Shown here: positions 23,945-35,926 of the stretch, in pieces
How positions within the stretch are numbered: the first letter of the stretch is position 1
Layout of the letters: each line of letters starts with the position of its first letter
Source: Pilaira anomala
Lineage: Eukaryota; Mucoromycota; Mucoromycetes; Mucorales; Mucoraceae
Assembly: GCA_025716855.1 (NCBI GenBank)
Contig: JAIXMQ010000024.1
Coordinates: 248,001 to 312,000 of the forward strand
Length of the DNA stretch: 64,000 nucleotides
Direction of reading: 5' to 3'
Made by a program: the position numbers and the translations under genes
Notes under the pieces: generated by a model
The model's database searches: none
Told to the model about the DNA's origin: nothing
The model's input: the letters and a program-made list of their open reading frames with translations, nothing else

Positions 23945-24010
<66 letters not shown>

Positions 24011-24318
24011 TCTTTATATTAACCGATGTCGTTGTAAATAGGTGGCTCTCAAATAGTGTTGTTTAATGTGAAGTGAATTTTTTCAATAAGCTTGTAGATT
24101 TTTTTTCCCTCAAAAACTCTGCTGGTGTATCCTGATTAAAATACTTGAAATTATCGTACTGCTGCATCATATAATACTTCAAAGTAAACATAGCATATAT
24201 ACACCCCGGCTCGCAACTCTAACCGAAACATCGAAACAAATCACAAACTGTCCGGTCCGGACACAAAAATTTTGGCCTTTGGTATAAATAAAAGGTGACT
24301 TTTTCGGAGATCGTGTAT
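21554..24318. other. Large intergenic desert
   Basis: About 2.8 kb with no credible gene. Contents: a GT dinucleotide run at 22132-22155, numerous A/T tracts, and an exceptional uninterrupted T tract of 62 nt at 23947-24008. Short open frames such as 22315-22536 contain homopolymers and are not supported. Confidence 0.55.
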
Positions 24319-24392
24319 GCCTCAATAGCTCCAACGGCTAGAGCGTCCCTCTCGTAAAGGGAAGGTTGAGTGTTCGAATCACTCTTGAGGCA
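24319..24392 (+). tRNA. tRNA-Thr (anticodon CGT)
   Basis: A 74-nt cloverleaf: acceptor GCCTCAA pairs with TTGAGGC, discriminator A at 24392; D arm GCTC/GAGC; anticodon stem TCCCT/AGGGA around loop CTCGTAA, anticodon CGT at loop positions 3-5 (reads ACG, Thr); variable loop AGGTT; T arm GAGTG/CACTC with TTCGAAT. No intron and no encoded CCA, as expected for a nuclear tRNA. A T7 run follows immediately (24394-24400), the RNA polymerase III terminator. Confidence 0.95.
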
Positions 24393-25573
24393 TCTTTTTT
24401 TGTATTGGCCTTTATCCTTGTGTAACGTAAAGAGATCAAAAACAGAGCTTCTTCTTTGTTGAAAGTGTATGTAGCAGTAAATCTCTCTGAAAGATCAGCA
24501 AAAATATAAAGAAGACCAATGATAAAGTAGATCCTAATAAGGAAATATGAAGCATCTGCTTCGATTGAAGAACTCTCGGTTACTATTCATCACAAGAGAT
24601 ACCGAAGGGAGGAGCTTTGAATGTAGAAAAGCTCTTTGCATGTAAACAACAAATGGTGGACGACGGATAATCTATCAATTGATTATTTGTATAGAGAAGA
24701 GTAACAACCAGTTAGTTTTCTCTATTTGTAAGAGATCAGTGTCGATTTTTATTTCATTTCAATTTTAGCAATTGATAACTTTTTTTTTTTGGATTTTAGT
24801 AGTATATTTAAAGTTTAATGACCCTGAACAAGAATAAATTAACATCACACAAAGAGTAACGTTTTTACCATTGTTTCAGGACACATGTAACTTAAAAAAT
24901 ATCATGTTTCTCAAATCTCTGGTAAAAGACTGGTGGACGTTCGTTTTGAAATATAGCCTATAGAAACTTAGCTATTACATTTTAATAGGCTAGGAATGTA
25001 AGTGTATCTCTTGTTACAGAGGTACTTTTAAAACCCTTTTTGACTGAGATTTGAAAGTTTTTAGTAGTTACTCTAATTGAAGAGCTTAGAAACAACGTTA
25101 TATATGGAGACCTCTTCCTAGAAAATTAGGTTATAATCGTTTTTTTTTTTCTCCAGCTCTGATAAATTGCTTTCAAATTATGGATTATCGCTTTTGTGTG
25201 GTGTGAGAAAAGGAGTCGGCAATTTAAAAACCAAGAAGAAAGTTACACATCCATAAAAGAAGACATGGTAGAAATGTTATCCATGTGCTGATTAGATTAT
25301 ATTAAAAAAGAAAGGGTTTAAAAATTAGCTCTTTTGCAGAATAAGAAATGAAAAAAAAAAACCCCCCCCCAAAGCTTACATATCAATGAAGATATCAATA
25401 ACTTGATTCTTTTATTTTTTATTTTTTACAAAGCAGCGAAATAACGAAAGAGTCGCTTGACCCAATTTGGAGGCTTATTTTGAATTTTCTTTTTCACACC
25501 AAAAAATATTTTTTAGTTGTCTCTTCCTTTTAACAAATTCAACCATAAAAAGAAAGGAGATATCGTGAAGTAA
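24393..25573. other. Intergenic, upstream of the zinc-cluster gene
   Basis: About 1.2 kb. No coding sequence, RNA gene or repeat family recognised. A run of ten C (25364-25373) next to A10 and a few T tracts are the only notable features. Confidence 0.45.
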
Positions 25574-27912
25574 ATGAACAGCAATACTACCACAGAGACT
25601 TCCATCTCAACAGCCAATGTGGTAAATAACGAAACTAGAAATAATTTGCCTTCTGCATGTAAATAGTTGGGAATTCTCACCCTTAATTTTTTTTTTTTAT
25701 TTATTTATTTATCAACTTGCAGTGTATATTTAACTTTTTTGTATTCTCTCTCTCTTTTTTTTTCTAGGTGAAAACTGTAAAAAAGATCAGCTCAATTGTA
25801 ATTGTAAGTTACTATAGCAACATAAAAGAAAAAAAAAATTGAATATTAACGTTATGTGTAGCCACCATACCTTGCTCAAGTTGTGTTTCCCGAGGAAAAT
25901 CGGATAATTGCACAATCATAACTACAGTACAAAAATCGTCGCCTGAAACGACAAAGACGACTACAACACCAGCCAAGCGTGGATACAAATCACACGTTCC
26001 AAGTGCTTGTATGTATAGAGACAATTGACTTTTTTTTTTCCCCAAAAAAAAAACAGAATATTGAGGTTATATAAATATATATTTTTTAGGTGTGAATTGT
26101 AGAATAGCACATTTGGCATGTGATGGTGAGTATATAAAAAAAATATATGCTATTCATTATATTAATTCTTGCATAATTATAGTATCCCGACCATGTCAAA
26201 GATGTGTTGGATTAAAGAAAACAGATACATGTCAAGATATGCAACATAAAAAAAGAGGAAGACCGAAACTTCGAGAAAAGAAAATTTATTCATCAAATGA
26301 ACACACTTACGAGATTCTATACGGAACGATACAGACTCCATCTATTTCAAAAAATAATTCCACTAGAAATATAGTACCGAATACTCAGGTGCCACCATTT
26401 AAAGCAAAATTACCAAAAGCCGTTAAACTTCCACCTCCAATCTCCTTTATTCATGAACCCATTGAATCTTTTCAGTCAAATAATAATAATAATCATCATC
26501 ATCATCATCAGTCAACAGATATAATTCACCAAAATAATGTCCCTAGTATCCCTTTGACTTATGATTACAATACCAGTAATATACATGATGCATTGTTTCT
26601 AGATGTATTACCAACTACCCAGCTTACATCAGCTCTTACAGCCCCACCATTACCACCACCACCCTTACCCATAGAACAACAACCTATTTTTGATTATACT
26701 GATGACAATACTAATATAGACAAATCAATTCTATTAAATAACAATGCTATTATTACAAATTATGAAGTGAAGAACGAAAGTCATGTAGACCAACACTTGT
26801 CGATTATTATGTCAATGGAAGTATGTTGTGCTAAAGTATCCAATGATACTATAAAGTGCTGGGGTTATTATCCTCAAGAACTCGCCCATAGATCATTTTA
26901 TGATTTTATATCACCCAAAGATTCAGATCGCTTAGCCCGACTTCATAGACTTTTATTAGACAACGCCATGGATATGATAAAGAATGCAACACCTACCGTA
27001 CCCTTACCGCCTACAGAAAGAACAACATCCGCGCTATTTAGTAATACAGATCAAAGCATATTAAGTATTAAAGCGAATGGGTCTAGGTCATTTTCTGATT
27101 CGATTCATATAAAAAAACGATGCGGAGAGTACGAATTGTATAAAGTTGTAGTTTATATTGGAGGCGGTCTTGGAGCAAATCTCTATGACATTAATAGTTT
27201 TTCTAAGCAATACATTGTAGCTCAGTTTAGAAAGCATGAATATGAGGTTATACCGCCGCCATCCACAACGTCTTCGGATGAACAACTTCATAGTTCAGAA
27301 TCGAGTTATCAAAATATAGAACCAATTGCAGTGTTTTCGCCTATGTTACCACTATCACCAGCGTCTCCTAGCATTGATTACAGTATCAGTACAGTTACAA
27401 CTAACAGTAATAATAATAATAATAATGATTATGCCAAGGTAGAAATGTTTAAAAATAATAATAATAGTAACAGTCGATCATTATTTAATCATACGCTTAA
27501 AGATCAGAAACCGTTATCTACCACCGCTAAATTTGCACAAATGTCAATTATACCACCATGTTCACCACCTAAATTCAATATAGCACCCATCACAAGCCAA
27601 CATCATAATAACACGAAACAGTACAACAACAGTTTATTAAGCCGATTCCCTCCTTCCGCTTCCTCTTCAACCTCGGGCCCTTCTGTTGTTGTACCAGTTT
27701 CTACTATTCGATTACGATCAACAGATCGGCCTACAGTCACTCATCCAACCCAGCAATACTTTTTACAAACATCAAGCAGCACGTTAAATGCAGCTGCTTC
27801 AGCTGCCAATAGCAATAAATCAAGGCTTAGTATATCCGGACCGACGAGTAGTGAGAGTCCGTCTACAAGTAACCGAAAAATGGAAATGAGTATTCGATCA
27901 CTGCTTTGTTAA
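25574..27912 (+). CDS. Transcription factor with two tandem Zn2Cys6 clusters and a PAS-like domain
   Basis: Five exons: 25574..25658, 25768..25803, 25862..26008, 26090..26125, 26183..27912; 677 residues. Residues about 29-58 give a first cluster, C-ENC-KKDQLNC-NSTIPC-SSC-VSRGKSDNC (CX2CX6CX5CX2CX8C). Residues about 89-118 give a second with identical spacing, CVNCRIAHLAC, then DVSRPC, QRC and a last Cys in TDTC. A basic HKKRGRPKLREKK follows. About residues 250-300 (MSMEVCCAKVSNDTIKCWGYYPQELAHRSFYDFISPKDSDRLARLH) look like a PAS domain, as in the Rds2/Ert1 branch of zinc-cluster regulators of carbon metabolism. The remainder is Ser/Pro/Asn-rich, with microsatellite-coded Asn and His runs, as in activation domains. 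Exons 2 and 4 are the same length and phase, indicating exon duplication. Confidence 0.85.
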
Positions 27913-28146
27913 ATATATTTTTTTTTTGTAAATATCTTTTTTCTTTGATTGGCTAATTTTCAGCAAATCGCTGTAAAAAAAAAAAAAAAAAAAAAAAAAA
28001 ATAAGACGCTAGAAAAATTTATTTTCACACTTAATTCCTTCCTCTCTACTTTAAACATTTGTTTGTAAATATTAAATAAACTTTTTTTTTTTTTATCAAG
28101 ATATTATATTAAAATAGCTTTTATTGTAACCATAGATACTATAAAT

Positions 28147-29542
<1,396 letters not shown>

Positions 29543-29720
29543 CATTGCTACTATTACTATTTTATATAAAAATAAAAAGAAACAAAACAATTGTATTATA
29601 CTTTTATTATTATGATGATGATTGGTATGAAAAGAAAAAAAAAAAAAGAAAAATAAAAAAATAAAAATTGTATGAATGGTTGAAAGTTTTGAGACAAAAC
29701 AAAATATAATACACGTCTAT

Positions 29721-30551
29721 TTATTTTTTACCAGCTTTGGTAATCTTTTTAGCGTTCTTCTTGGTAGGTGTCTTTTTGACAGGCTTCTTTACTTCTTTCT
29801 TTTCAGGAGATTCTTCCTTAGGAGATTCTTCCTTGGGAGATTCTTCCTTAGCAGCAGCTTCCTTGGGAGTAGCTTTTTCAGCAGCAGCTTCTTTTTCAGC
29901 CTGTTCACGTTCCCACTTTCTTCTCTTCACTAATTTACGATGTGCCTTTTTCTTTTCTTTAGCATTCATAATCTTGGCGTTCTTCTTTTCCTCCAAAGCC
30001 TTGGCTTTAGCGGCCTTGTCAGCCTCAGCCTTTGCCTTCTTGGCAGCAATCTTTGCCTTCACATCCTCAGGTAACTCCTCCTCTTCTTCTACTTGAGGAT
30101 TAGGAAGAGCATCATTCTTTTTCAAGAATCTAACTCTTCTGATATGACTTTTACTCTTCAAGTGAACATTGACTTGATGGACATTTTTAAGTTTCTTATC
30201 AGGACAAACATCACAAGTAAATGTATCGATATGCTCGTCGTCTTCATCTACTTCTTCCATATCTCCTTCCTCTTCCTCTTCTTCTTCTTCAGAATCCATA
30301 TCAGACTCTTCTTCAGAGTCATTTTCATCGCCAGAACCTTCTAACTTTGCCATTTCATTAACTGTGCGAATCAATTGCTTACGTGCTCTCTTTTTGTATC
30401 GTTTGGTTTGCTCATCGTCAGAGTTATCAGTATCACTATCAGTGTCAGAATCAGAGAACACACCAGCGAGTCTTTCTTCATCATCGTCGGCAGCGATCTC
30501 TTTATCTTCGATATGTTGCTTTTCTAACTCTTTACGAACACGTTTAAACAT
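29721..30551 (-). CDS. Lysine-rich protein with one U1-type C2H2 zinc finger
   Basis: Single exon, 276 residues. An acidic N-terminal half (DSDTDSDTDNSDDEQ, a run of eight Glu) is followed at about residues 110-140 by FTCDVCPDKKLKNVHQVNVHLKSKSH, a CX2C...HX5H finger like those of RNA-binding U1-type or nucleolar proteins. The C-terminal half is highly charged: AKIAAKKAKAEADKAAK and a KRRKWERE segment (likely coiled coil), then EESPKEESPKEESP repeats and an H1-like tail KKPVKKTPTKKNAKKITKAGKK. I infer a nucleolar or chromatin role; no specific orthologue is recognised. Divergent from the TOM20 fusion gene with a 394-bp gap. Confidence 0.8.
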   Translation of the reverse strand: MFKRVRKELEKQHIEDKEIAADDDEERLAGVFSDSDTDSDTDNSDDEQTKRYKKRARKQLIRTVNEMAKLEGSGDENDSEEESDMDSEEEEEEEEGDMEEVDEDDEHIDTFTCDVCPDKKLKNVHQVNVHLKSKSHIRRVRFLKKNDALPNPQVEEEEELPEDVKAKIAAKKAKAEADKAAKAKALEEKKNAKIMNAKEKKKAHRKLVKRRKWEREQAEKEAAAEKATPKEAAAKEESPKEESPKEESPEKKEVKKPVKKTPTKKNAKKITKAGKK

Positions 30552-30945
30552 TTTTCTTGGTGAATAAGTGAGAAATAAAAAGAAAAATGAAAAAAAAAAG
30601 TTTAATGAAGATAGAATATCCTATTGTTAAAGGATTACCGGTCACAGTGGCTGTATGTAGTATATCCTTTTTGTTAATGAATAGGGTGAACTAACCTATG
30701 TAGACAGTGTTCATCCGAGAAAGAGATGTATATAAAAGCATACAAAAAATTTATAAACGAAAAAAGAGGCATTTAGAACTACAAAAAGGCAAAATATGCA
30801 AATAAGTAACATTGATTTTGACATGTCAAAAACCCCAATAATGCAAAAATAGATTCGGTTCAACTCCGTCAAACCAAGGGTCATTTTTATTTTATTTATT
30901 TTTCTCTCTCTCTCTCTCTTTGTAAAGAACTTTAGTAAAGAAACA

Positions 30946-32538
30946 ATGACTGTAAAACCTAAAACTATTGCACTCATCTCTACTGCAATCGTTGCAACTT
31001 TTGGGCTTGGCTATTTGGTCTATTTTGATCAAAAACGTAGAACTGATCCAAAGTTTAAAAAGCAATTGAGTAAGTTACATAAAACTGAAGAAAGGGTTAA
31101 ATACTTATAAAGTGTATCAGAACGTGAACGCAAGAAGGCAACGAAAGCTGTTCAAAAAACGCAAGAAACGGAGTTAGTGACAGTGGAAGCATTGGTCAAA
31201 ACTGTCTTAGACGCCGTTGCCGAAGAGAGTTTTCCTGAAACTGCCGAAACAAAAGAAGCTTACTTTTTAGAGAAATTGTCTCTTGGTGAAGGTCTTTGTG
31301 CCCGGGGTGAAGAATTCTATGGCGAAGGTGTTATTCACTTATATAAAGCCCTCAAGATCTATCCCGCTCCTTTAGAGCTTATTATGATCTATCAAAAATC
31401 TTTACCTGAAAAAGTGTTCCGTATTATTGTTAGCATCATGGCTACCGAGGTAATAGATATATGAAATATGTGTATATTTTAGCTGTTGCTAAAGATAAAT
31501 TTAAATAGCAACAAAAACGCCAAGCTGAATTTTATGAACATTTCCCTCCCGCTGAAACTGGTGTCAAATTCACTGAATTGCCTGTGGAATCTGATGCACC
31601 TGTTCGTGGATTAACTGCCGATAAAGATTTTAATGCTGGTGATCTTATTTACACAGAAACTCCATTAATTTCTGCTCTCTATCCCAAGTTAGAGGTAAGC
31701 CATGCAATCAAAACTACGTGTAAGAAAGCACTTTTTTTAATTGAATATATATAAAGGGAAAACATTGCAATTATTGCATGAAAGCATTAGGAGAGACAAA
31801 GATAGAATGTACCAACTGTGACCAAGTTTTGTTCTGTAGCAAAGAGTGCGAACAGATAGCATCTGAACAATATCATCAATTCTTATGTACCAACAACAAA
31901 TTAACTACTGAACAAAACATTGCATCTACCTTTTTAAATTTTAGCAAAGAAAATAATTTAAATTATCCTCAAATGATTGCTCAATTTTTGTCTGGTATGG
32001 TTGCAGAAGATATTAAGAAGACTAAGTTAGGTAAAGCCGCTGTTCCTTATAGCTCTTGGGACCATATCGAAAGATTTAAGAGTAGCTCCAGTATTGAGCC
32101 CTCTGAAGAATCTGCAAAGGAGGCTACAATGATTAAAGAACTTTTAGCTTCCAAAGTGCCTGGCATTGACGAATTCTTGACTGATGAGACTTATATATTA
32201 TTAAAGGGTAAATTGAATGAAAACTGTTTCCAGATTCCTACCCCCGAGGAAGAAGGCATTGAGGTAAATAATAGCAATTGACATATAATTTATACATGCA
32301 CATTTAAAGTATATATGTATAAACTTAGAAATCTGCCGAACCTGTTCGTGTGTTAAATAGTGAGCAAAAGGGATTAGGTAGTGCCATTTACAAGATTTCT
32401 TCTTATATTGTGCAATCAGAATTAGAGGATGCCAATATTTCTGTGTCATTTAAAGACAATAGTAATGAAATCGTTGTTACTGCAACAAAGGATATTAAAA
32501 AAGGTGATGAGATCAAGACTCATTACATAAAATCATAA
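30946..32538 (+). CDS. TOM20 mitochondrial import receptor fused to MYND finger and SET-like domain
   Basis: Five exons: 30946..31069, 31121..31449, 31509..31694, 31757..32263, 32329..32538; 451 residues. Residues 8-27 are the membrane anchor (IALISTAIVATFGLGYLVYF) followed by FDQKRRTDPKFKKQLKRERKK. The receptor core KEAYFLEKLSLGEGLCARGEE and YKALKIYPAPLELIMIYQKS is a clear MAS20/Tom20 domain with its TPR-like helix. Instead of ending, the protein continues from about residue 152 with PVRGLTADKDFNAGDLIYTE, like the N-terminal SET segment of SMYD proteins, then a MYND finger (CNYC...CTNC...FCSKEC...FLC) and NEIVVTATKDIKKGDEIKTHYI, like the end of a SET domain. The NHSCxPN motif needed for methyl transfer reads VQSELEDAN, so the domain is probably inactive. 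Confidence 0.85.
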
Positions 32539-32965
32539 TGCAAATATAAATAAATAAAAATTATGATTCAAAGTCTACCCCGGACCGGACTATTATGAAA
32601 CAAACAGTGTTGTCGTTTGGGCTTTTGGGTGAGGAGGTGATTTTGAAGTTTCTAATTCATTTAAATTACATGCTGTCCGGAGGATGTAGCAGGCGCAAAC
32701 CAAAAAAAAAAGCAACAGACTATTGCGAACTGATGAACCGTCTCTTTTCTTCTACGTTAGTACAACCAATCCCAACAGACATATCTATTTATTTTCATCA
32801 TCAATCATACTGGACAGATGGATCGATTACGAAATAACTCACATCAAAAAAAAAAAATCAAAAAAAAAAATGATTATGATTGGAAATAAATGGATATATG
32901 CATTTAAATTTGAAGTGGACATGAACTGATTCGATTTTTCTGATGTTTTACAATAGTTATTAAAA
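32539..32965. other. Intergenic, promoter of the uL2 gene
   Basis: About 430 bp. Open frames at 32595-32929 do not resemble proteins. The palindromic CCGGACCGGAC-like sequence at 32579-32589 recurs near 24253 (GTCCGGTCCGGAC) and 52594 (GTTCGGACCGGAC); see findings. Confidence 0.5.
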
Positions 32966-33960
32966 ATGGGTCGTGTCATTCGTGCTCAAAGAAAGGGTGC
33001 CGGAAGTATTTTCCGCTCCCACACCGTTGGTCGTAAGGGTGCTGCCAAGCTCAGAGTTTTCGATTTCGCCGAACGTCATGGTTATGTTCGTGGTATCGTT
33101 AAAGATATCATTCATGACCCCGGAAGAGGTGCTCCTCTTGCCAAGGTAAAAGTTTATATAATTGTGGTTAGCTTTGAAAGTGTAAATATTGACGTTTTTT
33201 TCTTGAAAATAGGTTGTTTTCCGCGATCCTTATAAGTATGTATTTTTTTTCTTTTGTTTGTATAGTTATAGTCTAGAGTAGAAAGGGGATGGGGGGGGGG
33301 CACAATAGACTTAGAAAGAGGAATTACGCTATTAGGGAATACAGACGAAATACGATGGAAGAGGATATTAACGACTGAATAAAAAAAAAAAAAAATAGGT
33401 ACAAGCTCCGTACCGAAACCTTCATCGCCACTGAAGGTATGTACACTGGTCAATTCATTTATGCCGGTAAGAAGGCTACCTTGAATATTGGTAACGTCTT
33501 GCCTTTGGCCTCTATGCCCGAAGGTACCGTTATCTGTAACGTCGAAGAGAAGGTTGGTGACCGTGGATCCATTGCCCGTACTTCCGGTAACTACGCTACC
33601 GTTATTGGTCATGGTGATGATGGTAAGACCCGTATTCGTCTTCCTTCCGGTTCCAAGAAGGTTATTCCCTCTACCTCTCGTGCTGTCATTGGTATCATTG
33701 CCGGTGGTGGTCGTATTGATAAGCCTCTCTTGAAGGCTGGTCGTGCTTTCCACAAGTTCAGAGTTAAGCGTAACTCTTGGCCCAAGACTCGTGGTGTTGC
33801 CATGAACCCCGTTGACCATCCTCACGGTGGTGGTAACCATCAACATATTGGTAAGGCTTCTACCATGGCTCGTGATTCTCCTGCTGGTCAAAAGGTTGGT
33901 TTGATTGCTGCTCGTCGTACTGGTCTCCTTCGTGGTACCAAGAAGATTAAGGATGCTTAA
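32966..33960 (+). CDS. RPL2: 60S ribosomal protein uL2 (L2/L8)
   Basis: Three exons: 32966..33145, 33213..33235 and 33399..33960, 254 residues, exactly the usual eukaryotic length. The start [19 protein letters not shown], the block [17 protein letters not shown], and the C-terminal [17 protein letters not shown] (peptidyl-transferase-proximal histidine) are diagnostic. The middle exon is only 23 nt, coding VVFRDPYK; the frame only closes with it. Codon use is strongly biased to C- or T-ending codons (GGT, AAG, CGT), as expected for a highly expressed gene. The second intron is long for this genome (163 nt). Confidence 0.98.
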
Positions 33961-34268
33961 ATCTTCTAATAAAAAAAAAATTCAAAGTTTTATATTATGT
34001 ATTCATCTTTAACAAACTATGAAAATCTATTTACCTTTTCCCTTTATAAAAACTTGTTTGTTCCGTTGAATTTGATGGCGTTATATTTCGAACTCATGAA
34101 AATTAGGTTTATAACTGTTTCTTGTTTCACGGACGATTTAACTTTCAATTTTAATTTTCCTACAAACAGTTACGATGCCTATATAAATTGCAAATGTTTG
34201 ACCTGTTAACATTTCTTTAAGTATATATATAAAAAAAAAAAAAAAAAAATAGACTATAATTTCAACAG
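33961..34268. other. Intergenic
   Basis: About 300 bp between uL2 and the next gene, with an A18 tract before 34250. Nothing supported. Confidence 0.5.
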
Positions 34269-35475
34269 ATGCCATTGCAAAAGATTCTGGCACCCTTCTT
34301 ACCTGGTACACCGCAGCGCGCACCGAATAGAGACGGATTTACGTTATCAAAAGAGCAGGTCCTGTCACCTTCCTTACCTTTTAGTCCTCCTAAAACCAAC
34401 ACGCAATATGGAGATCCGGTTATTGGACTTTCAACTGTTGACGAAGATTCGAGTAGTACTGGATCTAACGACACTGAACCTGATACTGATATTGAGAAAA
34501 TTTTTGAAAATGACGAACAATGCAACTTAGCCGCAGACACATATACGTCAAATGACGAGGACACCTTAGTTCTACATGAAAGTCCCACCTCATTTGACTT
34601 GAGCGACAACGATGCCATTATCGAGTCTGTACCCAAAATGATTGAGGCAGAATACTTTGACCAAGATATGATGCGAACTAGTGCAACATCTTTGGCAATG
34701 CATCAATCTCCTCATTTGAAAGCTGGAATCGATTTTACTCCTCCATCTGAATTTATGGCTGATGAAGAAAGCCCAATGTTGGTAGAGACATCTACTGATA
34801 TGACCGTACCTCCTGTATCACCTGAGTCTGATGGACCAAAGACACAACCAATACAAGAAATAGTTAAACCTGTACCGGAAGAGTTCATTAAATCAACTTA
34901 TACTGAGCCTGTTCTGGATATCTTTTCTAGTCCTATAGCAGAACGTCCTTCTCATTTTGCCATGGAAACTTCCTTTCATAAAACCGAATCTGACTTTAAA
35001 TTGAAATGCATGAAAATGATCCGTAATGCAAAAGGTCTCGTCTGTAAACCTGAAAGTCCAAAGCACGTAAGTTTTTATTTTTTTTTTAAAAAAAAAACTT
35101 AAATATTTAAACTAAAGGTATTTTATATTTAGCTTGAGCGTGCGAAATCTGATACTGTATTACAATATGAAAAGTCTATATTATCTCCCAAAGTTGGTCT
35201 TCACCCCATCGATACAAACCGTAAGTCAAGGAATTGAACATGATTGATTAAAATTTTAACTTTTTTTTTTTTTTTAAATAGTTAAAGCAGTCAAAAGTGT
35301 AAAAGAAGAAGAAGAAAAGGCATCTACACCCATCTATAAACGTCACCAAACTTCGCAGCTTCCGTTATTCAATTCACCGAATGCTGCACCTACTGTGCCT
35401 TACAAGTCACCTGTTATAGGAACCGATGCCTATGAAATTAAATTACTTTGTGAACAAAGCTTCTTTGGCTGTTAA
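34269..35475 (+). CDS. Acidic, probably disordered protein, unknown
   Basis: Exons 34269..35066, 35133..35220, 35282..35475; 359 residues in phase. The sequence is rich in Ser, Pro, Asp and Glu with many S-P and T-P pairs (VPPVSPESDGP, FSSPIAERPS, LSPKVGL), as in cyclin-dependent-kinase substrates. No folded domain is recognised apart from a possible helix KLKCMKMIRNAKGLVC. The start at 34269 follows CAACAG, so a non-coding 5' exon is possible. Near the end an overlapping frame (35426-35530) reads SLAVKILFPAEEYPGFKLG, more protein-like than the called end (EQSFFGC), so the last exon may be misread or frame-broken here. Confidence 0.6.
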
Positions 35476-35926
35476 AATCTTATTTCCCGCTGAAGAATAT
35501 CCCGGATTCAAATTGGGACTTTTTTCTTTTTTTTTTTCTGTCCTTATTATAGAAAATAATTTAATGTATAAAATACACACAGATTATATAAACAAACAAA
35601 TCTTAATCTGAACCTAATAAAAAAAAATATGTTTATTTGCTATATGTTTTTAGTCTTGATCAGTCCACCTTTCAAACGTGCTATATGCATTATGCTTTGA
35701 AAAGAAGCGAGTAAGATTAAATGTAGGTTAGGGCATTCATGCCCTGAAAGTGTCATGTATCCGGTATATTTACTATATGTATGCAGGGTCTTTTTTGGGA
35801 CTTTTATAAGTAGAATAATGAGTTATGTTTTTATTATATATATATGTAGTATATATATAAGAAAGATGTATATATTTAAAAATGAAATATGATCAATTGT
35901 AATTACACAAAAAAAAAAAGCTTTTT
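35476..35926. other. Convergent intergenic region
   Basis: About 450 bp containing 3' ends of the converging genes, AT repeats near 35837-35870 and no coding sequence other than the overlapping frame mentioned for the neighbouring gene. Confidence 0.5.

Noticed and set aside
29737..30096. 119-codon plus-strand frame
   Set aside because: Complement of the lysine-rich zinc-finger protein; lysine/glutamate codons read backwards as Phe/Ser/Leu.
33154..33891. 245-codon minus-strand frame
   Set aside because: Antisense to the uL2 gene; an effect of strong codon bias on the coding strand.
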